DNA from: Streptomycetaceae bacterium MP113-05
GTDB taxonomy: Bacteria; Actinomycetota; Actinomycetes; Streptomycetales; Streptomycetaceae
Direction of reading: 5' to 3'
Assembly (NCBI GenBank): GCA_000497405.1
Contig: KI547038.1
Coordinates: 450,987 to 487,552 of the forward strand
Length of the DNA: 36,566 nucleotides
Below, piece after piece: positions 14,002 through 21,634 of this stretch. Each line of letters starts with the position of its first letter. The first letter of the stretch is position 1. The position numbers and the translations under genes were made by a program. The notes beneath the pieces were generated by a model that did no database searches, was not told the origin of the DNA, and worked only from the letters and a program-made list of their open reading frames with translations.

Positions 14002-15344
14002 GCCGGGCCGCCGGCCAGCCGGCTGCCCACGGTGCGCAGACCGTCCAGGTCGTGCACGTCGCCCGGCAGTGCGGCGACCTCCGCGACCGGCACCTCACGG
14101 TGCCGGGCGACGAACCGGTCGCGCTGGCGGCGTTCCCGTGCCATCACCCGCATCCGCTCGGCGTGCAGTCGGAGCAGGCCCGCCGCGAGCGCCGCGTCTT
14201 CCGGCGGCACGATCCCTTCTTCCGCGCCGCGGGCCTCACCGGCTTCACCGGACTCACGGGCCTCCCCGGCCTCCCCGGCCTCCCCCGCGAGGCTCTCCCC
14301 TCCGGGGATCCCCCCGGCCAGGCTCTCCGCGGCGGCGAGGGCCCGTTCCGCGCTGAGTCCCGGCGCGCCGCTGCTGTGCATACGGTTGAGCACCAGCCCG
14401 GCCAGCGGCATGCGTTCGGCCCCCAGCCGGTCCACGAAGTACGCCGCCTCGCGCAACGCGTCCCGTTCGGGTGCGGCTACCACCAGGAAGGCGGTGTCCC
14501 CGCCCTGCAGCAGCCGGTAGGTCGCGTCCGCGCGCGTGCGGAAGCCGCCGAACGTGGTGTCCATGGCGGCGACGAACGTCTGCACGTCGCGCAGCAGTGA
14601 AGCGCCCAGCAGCTTGTCGAGCGCACCCGTGAACATCGACAGTCCGGCCACACCAAGGTTCACGAACTTCATCCCGGCTCGGCCACCGACCTTCGCAGGA
14701 GCAGTCAGCAGTCTGATGAACCTCCCGTCCAGGAAGGACCCGAGCCGCTTGGGAGCGTCCAGGAAGTCCAGTGCGGACCGGCTCGGCGGGGTGTCGACGA
14801 CGATCAGGTCCCACTCGCCGAGGGCCCTCAGCTGCCCCAGCTTCTCCATCGCCATGTACTCCTGCGTTCCGGCGAACCCGGCGGAGAGGGATGCGTAGAA
14901 GGGGTTCTGCAGGATGGCCCGGGCACGTTCCTCGTCCGCGTGCGCTTCGACGACCTCGTCGAACGTGCGCTTCATGTCGAGCATCATGGCGTGCAGTTCG
15001 CCGCCCTTGTCCTCGGCGACACCGGGCACTCGGCGGGGGGAGTTGTCGAGTTCCGTCAGCCCCATGGACTGGGCCAGTCGCCGCGCAGGGTCGATGGTCA
15101 GCACCACGACCTTCCGGCCGCGTTCCGCCGCCCGCAGGCCGAGTGCCGCGGCCGTGGTGGTCTTGCCGACGCCCCCCGAGCCGCAGCAGACCACGATGCG
15201 CGTTCCGGGGTCGTCCAACAGCGGGTCGACCTCCAGTACCGGCAGGTCCTCGAGCGCGCCGAGTCCGGTGACTCGCCCCGCCTTGCCGGCACCTGACGTT
15301 CCGGCACCCTTCACCGACGTCACCTTGCCCGTGCCCGTGCTCAC
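13998..15344 (-). CDS. ArsA/GET3-like ATPase, second of a pair (Rv3680-like)
   Basis: A 448-residue P-loop ATPase. After a Gly/Lys-rich N-terminus, CCGSGGVGKTTTAAALGL (about 49-66) is the deviant Walker A with signature lysine. VLTIDPARRLAQSMGL is switch I, VVDTPPSRSALDFLDAP is switch II, and LVLNRMHSSG is the guanine/adenine-side loop. A low-complexity Glu/Ala/Gly insert (about residues 350-375) precedes the C-terminal helices. The GTG start overlaps the stop of the upstream ArsA-like gene as GTGA, so the pair is coupled and probably forms a hetero-complex. In mycobacteria Rv3679-Rv3680 sit beside whiB4 and have been linked to stress tolerance rather than arsenite export; no arsenical pump is present here. 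Its stop overlaps the wblA 3' end by 4 bp, tail to tail. Confidence 0.88.
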   Translation of the reverse strand: MSTGTGKVTSVKGAGTSGAGKAGRVTGLGALEDLPVLEVDPLLDDPGTRIVVCCGSGGVGKTTTAAALGLRAAERGRKVVVLTIDPARRLAQSMGLTELDNSPRRVPGVAEDKGGELHAMMLDMKRTFDEVVEAHADEERARAILQNPFYASLSAGFAGTQEYMAMEKLGQLRALGEWDLIVVDTPPSRSALDFLDAPKRLGSFLDGRFIRLLTAPAKVGGRAGMKFVNLGVAGLSMFTGALDKLLGASLLRDVQTFVAAMDTTFGGFRTRADATYRLLQGGDTAFLVVAAPERDALREAAYFVDRLGAERMPLAGLVLNRMHSSGAPGLSAERALAAAESLAGGIPGGESLAGEAGEAGEARESGEAGEARGAEEGIVPPEDAALAAGLLRLHAERMRVMARERRQRDRFVARHREVPVAEVAALPGDVHDLDGLRTVGSRLAGGPA

Positions 15345-16330
15345 TTGCGCACTCCCTGGTCCGCGAGGTCTGCGGCGAACCCGTACAGGCCCGCCAGGTC
15401 GACTCCCTCGTCGAGCAGTTCCAGCTCGTGGACCGGCAGTCCCAGGCCGTCGACCTCGGCCCGCTCCGCACGTTCCAGCGCAACCCGTTCGACGTGCTCC
15501 CGTCCCTGCCGCAGCAGGGGAAGCACGAGCCGGTCGGCGCGGCCGTCCCGTCCCGCCGCACCCAGCCCGGCCGCGGTGAACGCCCGTACCAGCCCGGCGG
15601 AGCCCACGTCCTCCCCCGCTGCCACCGTCTCCGTGGCGACGTCGTCCAGCAGTCTGCGGTGCAGCATGTTGACCACCACCGCCCCCACCGGCAGACCGGC
15701 CGACCGCAGCTCCGCGACGCCGTCCACGGTCTCCTGCACCGGCATCTCCTCCAGCAGCGTCACCAGGTGAACCGCCGTCTCGGCGGACTTCAGCACGCCC
15801 ATCACCGCCTGCGCCTGGCGGTGCACCGGGCCGACCCGGGCAAGGCCGGCGACCTCGTCGTTGACACCGAGGAAACGCGTGATGCGTCCGGTCGGCGGGG
15901 CGTCCATCACCACGGCGTCGTACGCCCAGCGCCCCCGCTTGTCGCGGCGCCGCACCGCCTCGCACACCTTGCCGGTCAGCAGCACGTCCCGCAGCCCCGG
16001 CGCGATGGTGGTGGCGAAGTCGACGGCTCCCATCTTGCGCAGCGCACGCCCGGCGCTGCCGAGCCTGTAGAACATCTGGAGGTAGTCCAGCAAAGCCCGT
16101 TCGGCGTCTATCGCCAGCGCGTACACCTCCCCGCCGCCGTGCGCGACAGCGATCTTCCGCTCCTCGTACGGCAGCGCCTCCGTCTCGAAGAGCTGCGCGA
16201 TGCCCTGACGTCCCTCCACTTCGACGAGCAGCGTGCGCTTGCCGTCGGCGGCGAGCGCCAGCGCGAGTGCGGCGGCGACCGTGGTCTTGCCGGTCCCGCC
16301 CTTGCCGGTGACTACGTGCAACCTGCTCAC
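15341..16330 (-). CDS. ArsA/GET3-like ATPase, first of a pair (Rv3679-like)
   Basis: A 329-residue P-loop ATPase beginning MSRLHVVTGKGGTGKTTVAA, with Walker A GKGGTGKTT at 9-17. It has VVMDAPPTGRITRFLGV as switch II, while the ArsA-type DPA switch I is replaced by VEVEGRQG. This differs from the partner gene and suggests unequal roles of the two subunits. The start is GTG 16330; TAGGCT lies exactly 7 nt upstream with no Shine-Dalgarno sequence, indicating a leaderless transcript. A longer frame to 16654 crosses the DUF4177 promoter and is not used. The gene is divergent from DUF4177-ridA over 155 bp and coupled to the second ATPase by a GTGA overlap. Confidence 0.88.
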   Translation of the reverse strand: MSRLHVVTGKGGTGKTTVAAALALALAADGKRTLLVEVEGRQGIAQLFETEALPYEERKIAVAHGGGEVYALAIDAERALLDYLQMFYRLGSAGRALRKMGAVDFATTIAPGLRDVLLTGKVCEAVRRRDKRGRWAYDAVVMDAPPTGRITRFLGVNDEVAGLARVGPVHRQAQAVMGVLKSAETAVHLVTLLEEMPVQETVDGVAELRSAGLPVGAVVVNMLHRRLLDDVATETVAAGEDVGSAGLVRAFTAAGLGAAGRDGRADRLVLPLLRQGREHVERVALERAERAEVDGLGLPVHELELLDEGVDLAGLYGFAADLADQGVRK

Positions 16331-16337
16331 GTGTCGG

Positions 16338-16343
16338 AGCCTA
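16338..16343 (-). promoter_or_regulatory. Probable -10 box of leaderless ArsA-like operon
   Basis: TAGGCT on the minus strand lies 7 nt before the GTG at 16330. It is one side of a divergent promoter pair with the DUF4177 promoter at 16474. Confidence 0.5.
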
Positions 16344-16473
16344 ACCAGGACCCGCTCTCCGCACGCGCAGCGGCCCCGTGCCGGACCGGTCCGATCCCCC
16401 CGGTGGCCGGACGGGAAGCCGAATACGCGCTCACCCCGGACGGGCGGGCGACGCTGCTTCGCGGCGACTCGTC

Positions 16474-16479
16474 TAGGGT
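16474..16479 (+). promoter_or_regulatory. Probable -10 box of leaderless DUF4177 gene
   Basis: TAGGGT lies 6 nt before the ATG at 16486, and no Shine-Dalgarno sequence is present. It would drive DUF4177-ridA. Confidence 0.5.
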
Positions 16480-16485
16480 CGTGCC

Positions 16486-16641
16486 ATGACGAAGTGGGAA
16501 TACGCGACCGTGCCGCTCCTCGTGCACGCGACGAAGCAGATTCTGGACACCTGGGGCGAGGACGGCTGGGAGCTCGTCCAGGTGGTGCCCGGGCCGAACA
16601 CCGAGCAGCTGGTGGCCTACCTGAAGCGGGAGAAGGCGTGA
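16486..16641 (+). CDS. DUF4177 small protein
   Basis: A 51-residue protein beginning MTKWEYATVPLLVHATKQIL, then WGEDGWELVQVVPG, ending KREKA. The WEY...L...GWEL pattern is that of the DUF4177 family, which forms a small beta-alpha-beta unit. The function is unknown. It is constantly found between ArsA-like ATPases and RidA in actinobacteria (Rv3678A in M. tuberculosis). The stop overlaps the GTG start of ridA as GTGA, so the two are coupled. Transcription is probably leaderless from TAGGGT. Confidence 0.85.
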   Translation: MTKWEYATVPLLVHATKQILDTWGEDGWELVQVVPGPNTEQLVAYLKREKA

Positions 16642-17111
16642 GCTCCGGCGGCACGGTCGAGGCTCGGATCGCCGAACTCGGGCTGACGCTGCCCGAGGTG
16701 GCCGCGCCGGCCGGCGCGTACGTGCCGGCCGTGCGGACCGGGGCCTACGTGTACACCGCAGGACAGGTGCCGTTCGTGGACGGCGAACTGCCTGCCGCGG
16801 GCAAGGTCGGCGCCGAGGTGAGTGCCGAGAAGGCGAAGGAACTGGCCGGGGTGTGCGCGCTGAACGCGCTCGCCGCGGTCAAGTCGGTCGTCGGCGACCT
16901 GGACCGCATCGCGCGGGTCGTGAAGGTCGTCGGCTTCGTCGCCTCGTCGCCGGACTTCACGGCACAGCCCGGTGTGATCAACGGCGCCAGCGAGTTGCTG
17001 GGAGAGGTCCTCGGCGACAAGGGCGTCCACGCGCGCAGCGCAGTGGGCGTCGCGGTGCTGCCGCTGGACTCGCCGGTCGAGGTCGAGATCCAGGTCGAGC
17101 TGGCGGACTGA
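16638..17111 (+). CDS. RidA-family (YjgF/YER057c) protein
   Basis: A 157-residue RidA-family protein. Hallmarks are YVYTAGQVPFVDGELPAAGKVGAEV (about 37-61, strand and turn motifs) and the C-terminal HARSAVGVAVLPLDSPVEVEI, which holds the conserved Arg that binds the carboxylate of 2-aminoacrylate in active RidA enzymes. Family members deaminate reactive enamine/imine intermediates; this subgroup (Rv3678c-like) is longer than archetypal RidA and may have another substrate. The GTG start overlaps the DUF4177 stop. A 76-bp gap with its own -10-like box separates it from the following Nudix gene. Confidence 0.85.
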   Translation: MSSGGTVEARIAELGLTLPEVAAPAGAYVPAVRTGAYVYTAGQVPFVDGELPAAGKVGAEVSAEKAKELAGVCALNALAAVKSVVGDLDRIARVVKVVGFVASSPDFTAQPGVINGASELLGEVLGDKGVHARSAVGVAVLPLDSPVEVEIQVELAD

Positions 17112-17174
17112 GCCGCAGCACCCGGACCCGACTCCACGCCGCCCGGCACACTCGAACATCCGGGCGGGGACCCG

Positions 17175-17180
17175 TAGCAT
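17175..17180 (+). promoter_or_regulatory. Probable -10 box of leaderless Nudix gene
   Basis: TAGCAT lies 7 nt before the ATG at 17188, with no Shine-Dalgarno sequence. Confidence 0.42.
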
Positions 17181-17187
17181 CCCGCCC

Positions 17188-18069
17188 ATGACCACCAAGA
17201 ACGGCCAGTGGTACCCGCCGGAGTGGCCGGAGCGCATCCGGGCACTCCAGGCGGGCGACCTCGCCCCCGTCACGCCGCGCCGCGCCGCCACCGTGATGCT
17301 GCTGCGGGAGGCCGCCGAAGGCGCGGCGGACGCGTTCGACGTCCACATGCTGCGTCGTCGCCCCTCCATGGCGTTCGCCGGTGGCGCCTACGCCTACCCC
17401 GGCGGATCCGTCGACCCGCGGGACGAGGCCGTGAACGCGGAGATCGGCTGGGCGGGCCCGGCCCGCTCGGTGTGGGCCGTACGGTTCGGCACGGACGAGG
17501 CGACCGCCCAGGGCATCGTGTGCGCGGCCGTGCGGGAGACGTTCGAGGAGGCGGGCGTGCTGCTCGCCGGCCCGGACGCGGACACGGTCGTCGCGGACAC
17601 CACCGGCGACGACTGGGAGGCCGACCGGGCGGCCCTGGTGGCGCGCGAGCTGTCGTTCGCGGACTTCCTCGCCCGACGCGGGCTGCTGCTGCGCAGCGAC
17701 CTGCTGGGCGCCTGGACGCGCTGGATCACCCCAGAGTTCGAGGCGCGGCGCTACGACACCTGGTTCTTCGTCGCCGTCCTGCCGGAGGGGCAGCGCACCC
17801 GCAACGCCTCCTCGGAGGCCGACCGCACCGAGTGGATCCGTCCCGAGGACGCCGCGGCCGGCTACGACCGGGGCGAGCTGCTGATGATGCCGCCGACCAT
17901 CGCCACCCTGCGGCAGCTCCAGGCGTACGCCTCCCCCGCCGCGGCGCTCGCGGGCTCCGCGGAGCGCGACCTGGACCCGGTGCTGGCCCGGGCCCGGCTG
18001 GACGAACAGGGGCGCATCGAACTGAGCTGGCCGGGCCACGACGAGTTCACCAAGCGGGTCGTCCCGTGA
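17188..18069 (+). CDS. Nudix hydrolase with split Nudix box (NUDT19-like)
   Basis: A 293-residue Nudix protein. AYAYPGGSVDP (about 67-77) gives the start of the Nudix region, and RETFEEAGVLL (116-126) carries the REx2EExGU core with metal-binding E117, E120 and E121. The spacing between these halves is much longer than in the classical 23-residue box; such an insertion is known in NUDT19-type CoA/acyl-CoA diphosphatases, so that activity is the best guess. The protein would hydrolyse a nucleoside diphosphate-linked substrate in the cytoplasm. The stop overlaps the GTG of the following metallo-beta-lactamase gene by GTGA, giving a two-gene operon. Confidence 0.8.
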   Translation: MTTKNGQWYPPEWPERIRALQAGDLAPVTPRRAATVMLLREAAEGAADAFDVHMLRRRPSMAFAGGAYAYPGGSVDPRDEAVNAEIGWAGPARSVWAVRFGTDEATAQGIVCAAVRETFEEAGVLLAGPDADTVVADTTGDDWEADRAALVARELSFADFLARRGLLLRSDLLGAWTRWITPEFEARRYDTWFFVAVLPEGQRTRNASSEADRTEWIRPEDAAAGYDRGELLMMPPTIATLRQLQAYASPAAALAGSAERDLDPVLARARLDEQGRIELSWPGHDEFTKRVVP

Positions 18070-18896
18070 CCGACGCCTCCGCCCTCCCGGGCCGCCCGCT
18101 CGGCGGTCCGATCGACGGGACGGGCACCGAACGCGCCCGCTGCGTGCTCGCGCCCAACCCGTCGCCGATGACGCTGGACGGCACGAACACCTGGATCGTG
18201 GCCGAGCAGGACTCCGACCTGGCCGTCGTGATCGACCCCGGACCGCTCGACGACGGCCATCTGCGCCATGTGATCGCCACGGTGGAGCGCACGGGAAGGC
18301 GCGTCGCCCTCACGCTGCTCACGCACGGGCACCCGGACCACGCCGAGGGCGCCGCCCGCTTCGCGGAACTGACCCGCACGCCGGTGCGCGCCCTGGACCC
18401 GGCGCTGCGACTCGGCGGCGAGGGCCTGGCCGCGGGCGACGTGATCACCACCGGAGGCCTGGAGCTGCGCGTCGTGCCGACCCCCGGTCACACCGCGGAC
18501 TCGCTCTCGTTCCACCTCCCCGCCGACGGCGCGGTGCTGACCGGCGACACGGTGCTCGGCCGCGGTACGACGATGGTCGCGCACCCGGACGGCAGGCTCG
18601 GCGACTACCTGGACTCGCTCCGCCGGCTGCGGTCGCTGACCGTGGACGACGGGGTCTCGTCCGTGCTGCCGGGCCACGGGCCGGTGCTTCAGGACGCGGC
18701 GGGCGCTGTGGAGTACTACCTCGCGCACCGTGCGCAGCGGCTCGCGCAGGTGGAGGCGGCGGTGGAGTCGGGGCACAGCAGTGCGCGGGACGTCGTGACT
18801 CACGTGTACGCGGACGTGGATCGCGCGCTGTGGCCTGCGGCGGAGCTGTCCGTACGCGCCCAGCTGGAGTACCTGGCCGGCCGCGGCCCGGTCTGA
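18066..18896 (+). CDS. Metallo-beta-lactamase-fold hydrolase (Rv3677c/LACTB2-like)
   Basis: A 276-residue MBL-fold hydrolase. LTHGHPDH carries the metal ligands H87, H89, D91 and H92. PTPGHTADS supplies the third histidine, TGDTVLG the bridging Asp, and VLPGHGPV the last His. The C-terminal helical region (REERLAQ-type, about 220-270) is similar to LACTB2/GloB-like enzymes, which act on RNA or thioesters; beta-lactam hydrolysis is not implied. The GTG start overlaps the upstream Nudix stop, so it is translated by coupling. It ends at a strong hairpin shared with the convergent crp gene. Confidence 0.85.
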   Translation: MTDASALPGRPLGGPIDGTGTERARCVLAPNPSPMTLDGTNTWIVAEQDSDLAVVIDPGPLDDGHLRHVIATVERTGRRVALTLLTHGHPDHAEGAARFAELTRTPVRALDPALRLGGEGLAAGDVITTGGLELRVVPTPGHTADSLSFHLPADGAVLTGDTVLGRGTTMVAHPDGRLGDYLDSLRRLRSLTVDDGVSSVLPGHGPVLQDAAGAVEYYLAHRAQRLAQVEAAVESGHSSARDVVTHVYADVDRALWPAAELSVRAQLEYLAGRGPV

Positions 18897-18944
18897 GCCG
18901 GAAGCTCGTCTGAGCGGGGAGCGGGAAACCAGGGTGCGGAACGA

Positions 18945-18988
18945 CGGGCGCCGGACGCGCTCCCCGGAAGGAGCCCGTCCGGCGCCCG
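18945..18988. terminator. Bidirectional terminator between MBL gene and crp
   Basis: A 13-bp stem (CGGGCGCCGGACG at 18945-18957 with its complement at 18976-18988) continues inward as GCTCC/GGAGC. It sits between convergent genes. Confidence 0.75.
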
Positions 18989-19026
18989 GAACGCCGCAGG
19001 CGGTCCCGCAGGGGGCCGCTGCGGCG

Positions 19027-19701
19027 TCAGCGGCTGCGCTTGGCCAGCCGCTCGATGTCCAGCAGGATCACCGCACGCGCCTCCAGACGGAGCCAGCCGC
19101 GCCCGGCGAAGTCGGCGAGTGCCTTGTTGACCGTCTCGCGGGAGGCGCCGACCAGCTGGGCCAGCTCCTCCTGCGTGAGGTCGTGCACCACGTGGATGCC
19201 CTCCTCGGACTGCACACCGAAGCGGCGCGACAGGTCCAAGAGCTGCTTGGCGACACGGCCCGGCACGTCGGAGAAGACCAGGTCCGACATCGAGTCGTTG
19301 GTACGCCGCAGCCGCCGGGCGATCGCCCGCAGCAGCGCGGACGCCACTTCGGGGCGCACGTTCAGCCAGGGCTGGAGGTCGTTGTGGCCCAGGCCGAGCA
19401 GCTTGACCTCGGTCAGCGCCGACGCGGTGGCCGTGCGGGGCCCGGGGTCGAAGAGGGAGAGCTCGCCGATGAGCTCGCCGGGGCCCAGGACCGCCAGCAT
19501 GTTCTCCCGCCCGTCCGGGCTGGTCCGGTGCAGTTTCACCTTCCCCTCGGTGACCACGTAGAGCCGGTCGCCGGGGTCCCCTTCGTGGAAGAGTGCGTCG
19601 CCGCGGGCGAGCGTCGAATCGGTCATGGAGGCGCGCAGCTCGGCGGATTGCTCCTCATCGAGCGCCGCGAAGAGCGGGGCGCGCCGCAGAACGTCGTCCA
19701 C
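19027..19701 (-). CDS. crp: CRP/FNR-family cAMP receptor protein
   Basis: A 224-residue CRP, nearly identical over long stretches to what I remember of S. coelicolor Crp (SCO3571), which has the same length. The cyclic-nucleotide-binding domain spans about 1-125 (GDRLYVVTEGKVKL, then GELIGELSLFDPGPRTATASA, the phosphate-binding cassette). A dimerisation helix follows, and a winged helix at about 165-215 has the recognition region TQEELAQLVGASRETVNKAL. It binds cAMP and regulates germination, development and secondary metabolism genes in Streptomyces. The start is GTG 19701, with AAGGAG 8 nt upstream; the longer frame to 19728 is not needed. A CRP-like box at 19764-19779 suggests autoregulation. 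It is divergent from nth. Confidence 0.95.
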   Translation of the reverse strand: MDDVLRRAPLFAALDEEQSAELRASMTDSTLARGDALFHEGDPGDRLYVVTEGKVKLHRTSPDGRENMLAVLGPGELIGELSLFDPGPRTATASALTEVKLLGLGHNDLQPWLNVRPEVASALLRAIARRLRRTNDSMSDLVFSDVPGRVAKQLLDLSRRFGVQSEEGIHVVHDLTQEELAQLVGASRETVNKALADFAGRGWLRLEARAVILLDIERLAKRSR

Positions 19702-19763
19702 GAGTTCTCTCCTTGTCGACCTGCCCATGGGGATTGTGGCCCCATGATGCCGGACGGTAAAGC

Positions 19764-19779
19764 GGTGCGATCAGTCACA
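19764..19779. promoter_or_regulatory. Candidate CRP binding site in the crp-nth divergent region
   Basis: GGTGC-GATCAG-TCACA fits the TGTGA-N6-TCACA consensus with one perfect half and GTG preserved in the other. It lies 63 bp upstream of the crp start. Confidence 0.45.
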
Positions 19780-19925
19780 AGTTTGACGCACTCGCCCGCC
19801 CAGCCCTACGGCAGGGGGCCGTTTGAGCCGGGATTGCGCTCGTGCGGGGCGGATGTCAGTGGCCCCCCTTAGTCTGGCCGGGTGTCCAACAGGCCGGTCG
19901 AACGCACAGGAAGGGGGCCGGGCGG

Positions 19926-20867
19926 GTGACGGAGTCGGATGATTCCGCTCTGGGTGAACAGGCATCCGGGCGACACGCTGGGGCGACAGGTGCTGCACGC
20001 TCGGTCACTCCGGTGACGAAGGGAACGGCGAAGAAGGGCGTGGCGAAGCGGGCCACCGCGGCGAAGACGCCTGCTGCGGCGAAGAAGGCGGCTGCGCGGA
20101 AGCCCGAGTCGCGGGTGGCCCTGGTGCGACGCGCCCGCCGCATCGACCGCGAGCTCGCAGAGGTCTACCCCTACGCCCACCCCGAGCTCGACTTCGACGA
20201 CCCCTTCCAGCTGCTGGTCGCCACCGTCCTCTCCGCCCAGACCACGGACCTGCGGGTCAACCAGACGACACCCGCACTCTTCGCCGCCTACCCGACGCCC
20301 GAGGCCATGGCCGCGGCCGACCCCGAGAAGCTGGAGGAGCTGCTCCGCCCGACCGGTTTCTTCCGGGCCAAGACCCGCTCGGTGCTGGGCCTGTCCGCCG
20401 CTCTGCGGGACCGCTTCGGCGGCGAGGTCCCGGGCCGACTGAAGGATCTGGTCAGCCTTCCCGGCGTCGGACGCAAAACGGCGAACGTCGTACTCGGCAA
20501 CGCCTTCGGCGTGCCCGGCCTGACCGTCGACACGCACTTCGGCCGTCTCGTCCGCCGCTTCGGCTGGACCGAGCAGACCGACCCGGAAAAGGTCGAGGCG
20601 GAGATCGCGGGGATCTTCCCGAAGAACGAGTGGACGATGCTCTCGCACCGGCTGATCTTCCACGGCCGCCGTGTCTGTCATTCCCGCAAGCCCGCCTGCG
20701 GCGCCTGCCCGATCGCCCCCCTCTGTCCCTCCTACGGCGAGGGGGAGACCGACCCCGGCAAGGCGAAGAAGCTCCTGAAGTACGAGATGGGCGGCAAGCC
20801 CGGCCAGCGGCTGAAGCCACCGGCCGACTATCCGGGCGAGCCGGCGCCTGGGCTGGGGGCCCGGTGA
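19926..20867 (+). CDS. nth: Endonuclease III with N-terminal basic tail
   Basis: A 313-residue HhH-GPD DNA glycosylase/AP lyase of base excision repair. The core starts near residue 65. [14 protein letters not shown] contains catalytic K184, TVDTHFGRL contains D202, and the C-terminal [4Fe-4S] ligands are C251, C258, C261 and C267 (C-x6-C-x2-C-x5-C). Residues 30-62 form a Lys/Ala-rich histone-H1-like tail ([20 protein letters not shown]), absent from typical bacterial Nth of about 210-260 residues; it may raise DNA affinity. The start is GTG 19926, with AGGAAGGGGG upstream. The stop overlaps the start of the Nudix CoA pyrophosphatase by GTGA. Confidence 0.93.
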   Translation: MTESDDSALGEQASGRHAGATGAARSVTPVTKGTAKKGVAKRATAAKTPAAAKKAAARKPESRVALVRRARRIDRELAEVYPYAHPELDFDDPFQLLVATVLSAQTTDLRVNQTTPALFAAYPTPEAMAAADPEKLEELLRPTGFFRAKTRSVLGLSAALRDRFGGEVPGRLKDLVSLPGVGRKTANVVLGNAFGVPGLTVDTHFGRLVRRFGWTEQTDPEKVEAEIAGIFPKNEWTMLSHRLIFHGRRVCHSRKPACGACPIAPLCPSYGEGETDPGKAKKLLKYEMGGKPGQRLKPPADYPGEPAPGLGAR

Positions 20868-21622
20868 CCTGTCCCTCCCCCGGCCCGCGCCCCGTAGCCG
20901 ACGCGCACGGCCGCGCCGGCCCGGTACCTTCGCCCGGCCGGCCGGGAACCGTGCCGTTCGAGGTGGAGATCCGCTCCGACGATCTGCCCGGGTGGCTGAT
21001 GCCCGTGCTGTCCGCGGTCACGACCGTGCAGCCGGAACAGCTCAGCCGCTTCCTGCCTCCCGAGACCGGTGGGCGTCCGTCCGCCGTTCTCATCCTCTTC
21101 GGGGAGGGCGCGCACGGACCGGAGCTCCTGCTGATGGAGCGGTCCACGAGCCTGCGCACCCACGCGGGACAACCGTCCTTCCCCGGTGGCGCGCTCGATC
21201 CGGAGGACGGCGACCCGAACGGCGACGGCCCTCTGTACGCCGCGCTCCGCGAGGCCGAGGAGGAGACCGGCCTCGACCCGGCGGGCGTGCAGATCTTCGC
21301 CACGCTGCCCGCGCTCTACATTCCCGTCAGCGGCTTCGTCGTCACACCGGTGCTCGGTTGGTGGCACCGTCCGACGCCCGTCTCGCCGGTCGACCCGGCC
21401 GAGACCGCCCGGGTCTTCACCGTTCCGGTCTCCGCATTGACCGACCCGGCCAACCGCGTCACGGTCGTGCACCCCAGCGGTTACCGCGGCCCCGCCTTCA
21501 CCGTCGACTCGGCCCTGGTGTGGGGGTTCACCGCCGGACTCATCGACCGGCTCCTGCACTTGGCGGGCTGGGAGCTGCCGTGGGACCGGGGCAACCTCGT
21601 CCCCCTCGGTCGGCAGGCATGA
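20864..21622 (+). CDS. Nudix CoA pyrophosphatase (NudL/Rv3672c-like)
   Basis: A 252-residue Nudix hydrolase of the CoA diphosphatase type. [21 protein letters not shown] (about 88-108) is the characteristic NudL/CoAse motif and runs into the Nudix box, whose core REAEEETGL is at 129-137 (E130, E133, E134). It should cleave CoA or its derivatives to 3',5'-ADP and phosphopantetheine. The GTG start overlaps the nth stop, giving coupled translation; the first 25 or so residues are Pro/Gly-rich and poorly conserved. The marP-like gene starts 12 bp downstream, so nth-nudL-marP form one operon, as in M. tuberculosis (Rv3674c-Rv3671c). Confidence 0.88.
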   Translation: MTCPSPGPRPVADAHGRAGPVPSPGRPGTVPFEVEIRSDDLPGWLMPVLSAVTTVQPEQLSRFLPPETGGRPSAVLILFGEGAHGPELLLMERSTSLRTHAGQPSFPGGALDPEDGDPNGDGPLYAALREAEEETGLDPAGVQIFATLPALYIPVSGFVVTPVLGWWHRPTPVSPVDPAETARVFTVPVSALTDPANRVTVVHPSGYRGPAFTVDSALVWGFTAGLIDRLLHLAGWELPWDRGNLVPLGRQA

Positions 21623-21634
21623 GACGGTGACGCG

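Noticed and set aside
14254..15561. 435-codon minus-strand frame overlapping the ArsA-like genes
   Set aside because: Same-strand out-of-frame shadow rich in Arg and Gly; the correct frame contains the P-loop ATPase.
15341..16330. Arsenite-efflux ATPase reading of the ArsA-like pair
   Set aside because: No arsB, arsR or arsC nearby and one subunit lacks the DPA switch; the neighbourhood is the conserved Rv3679-Rv3680 type.
18066..18896. Beta-lactam resistance from the metallo-beta-lactamase fold gene
   Set aside because: Sequence type is LACTB2/Rv3677c-like with no signal peptide; a housekeeping role is expected.
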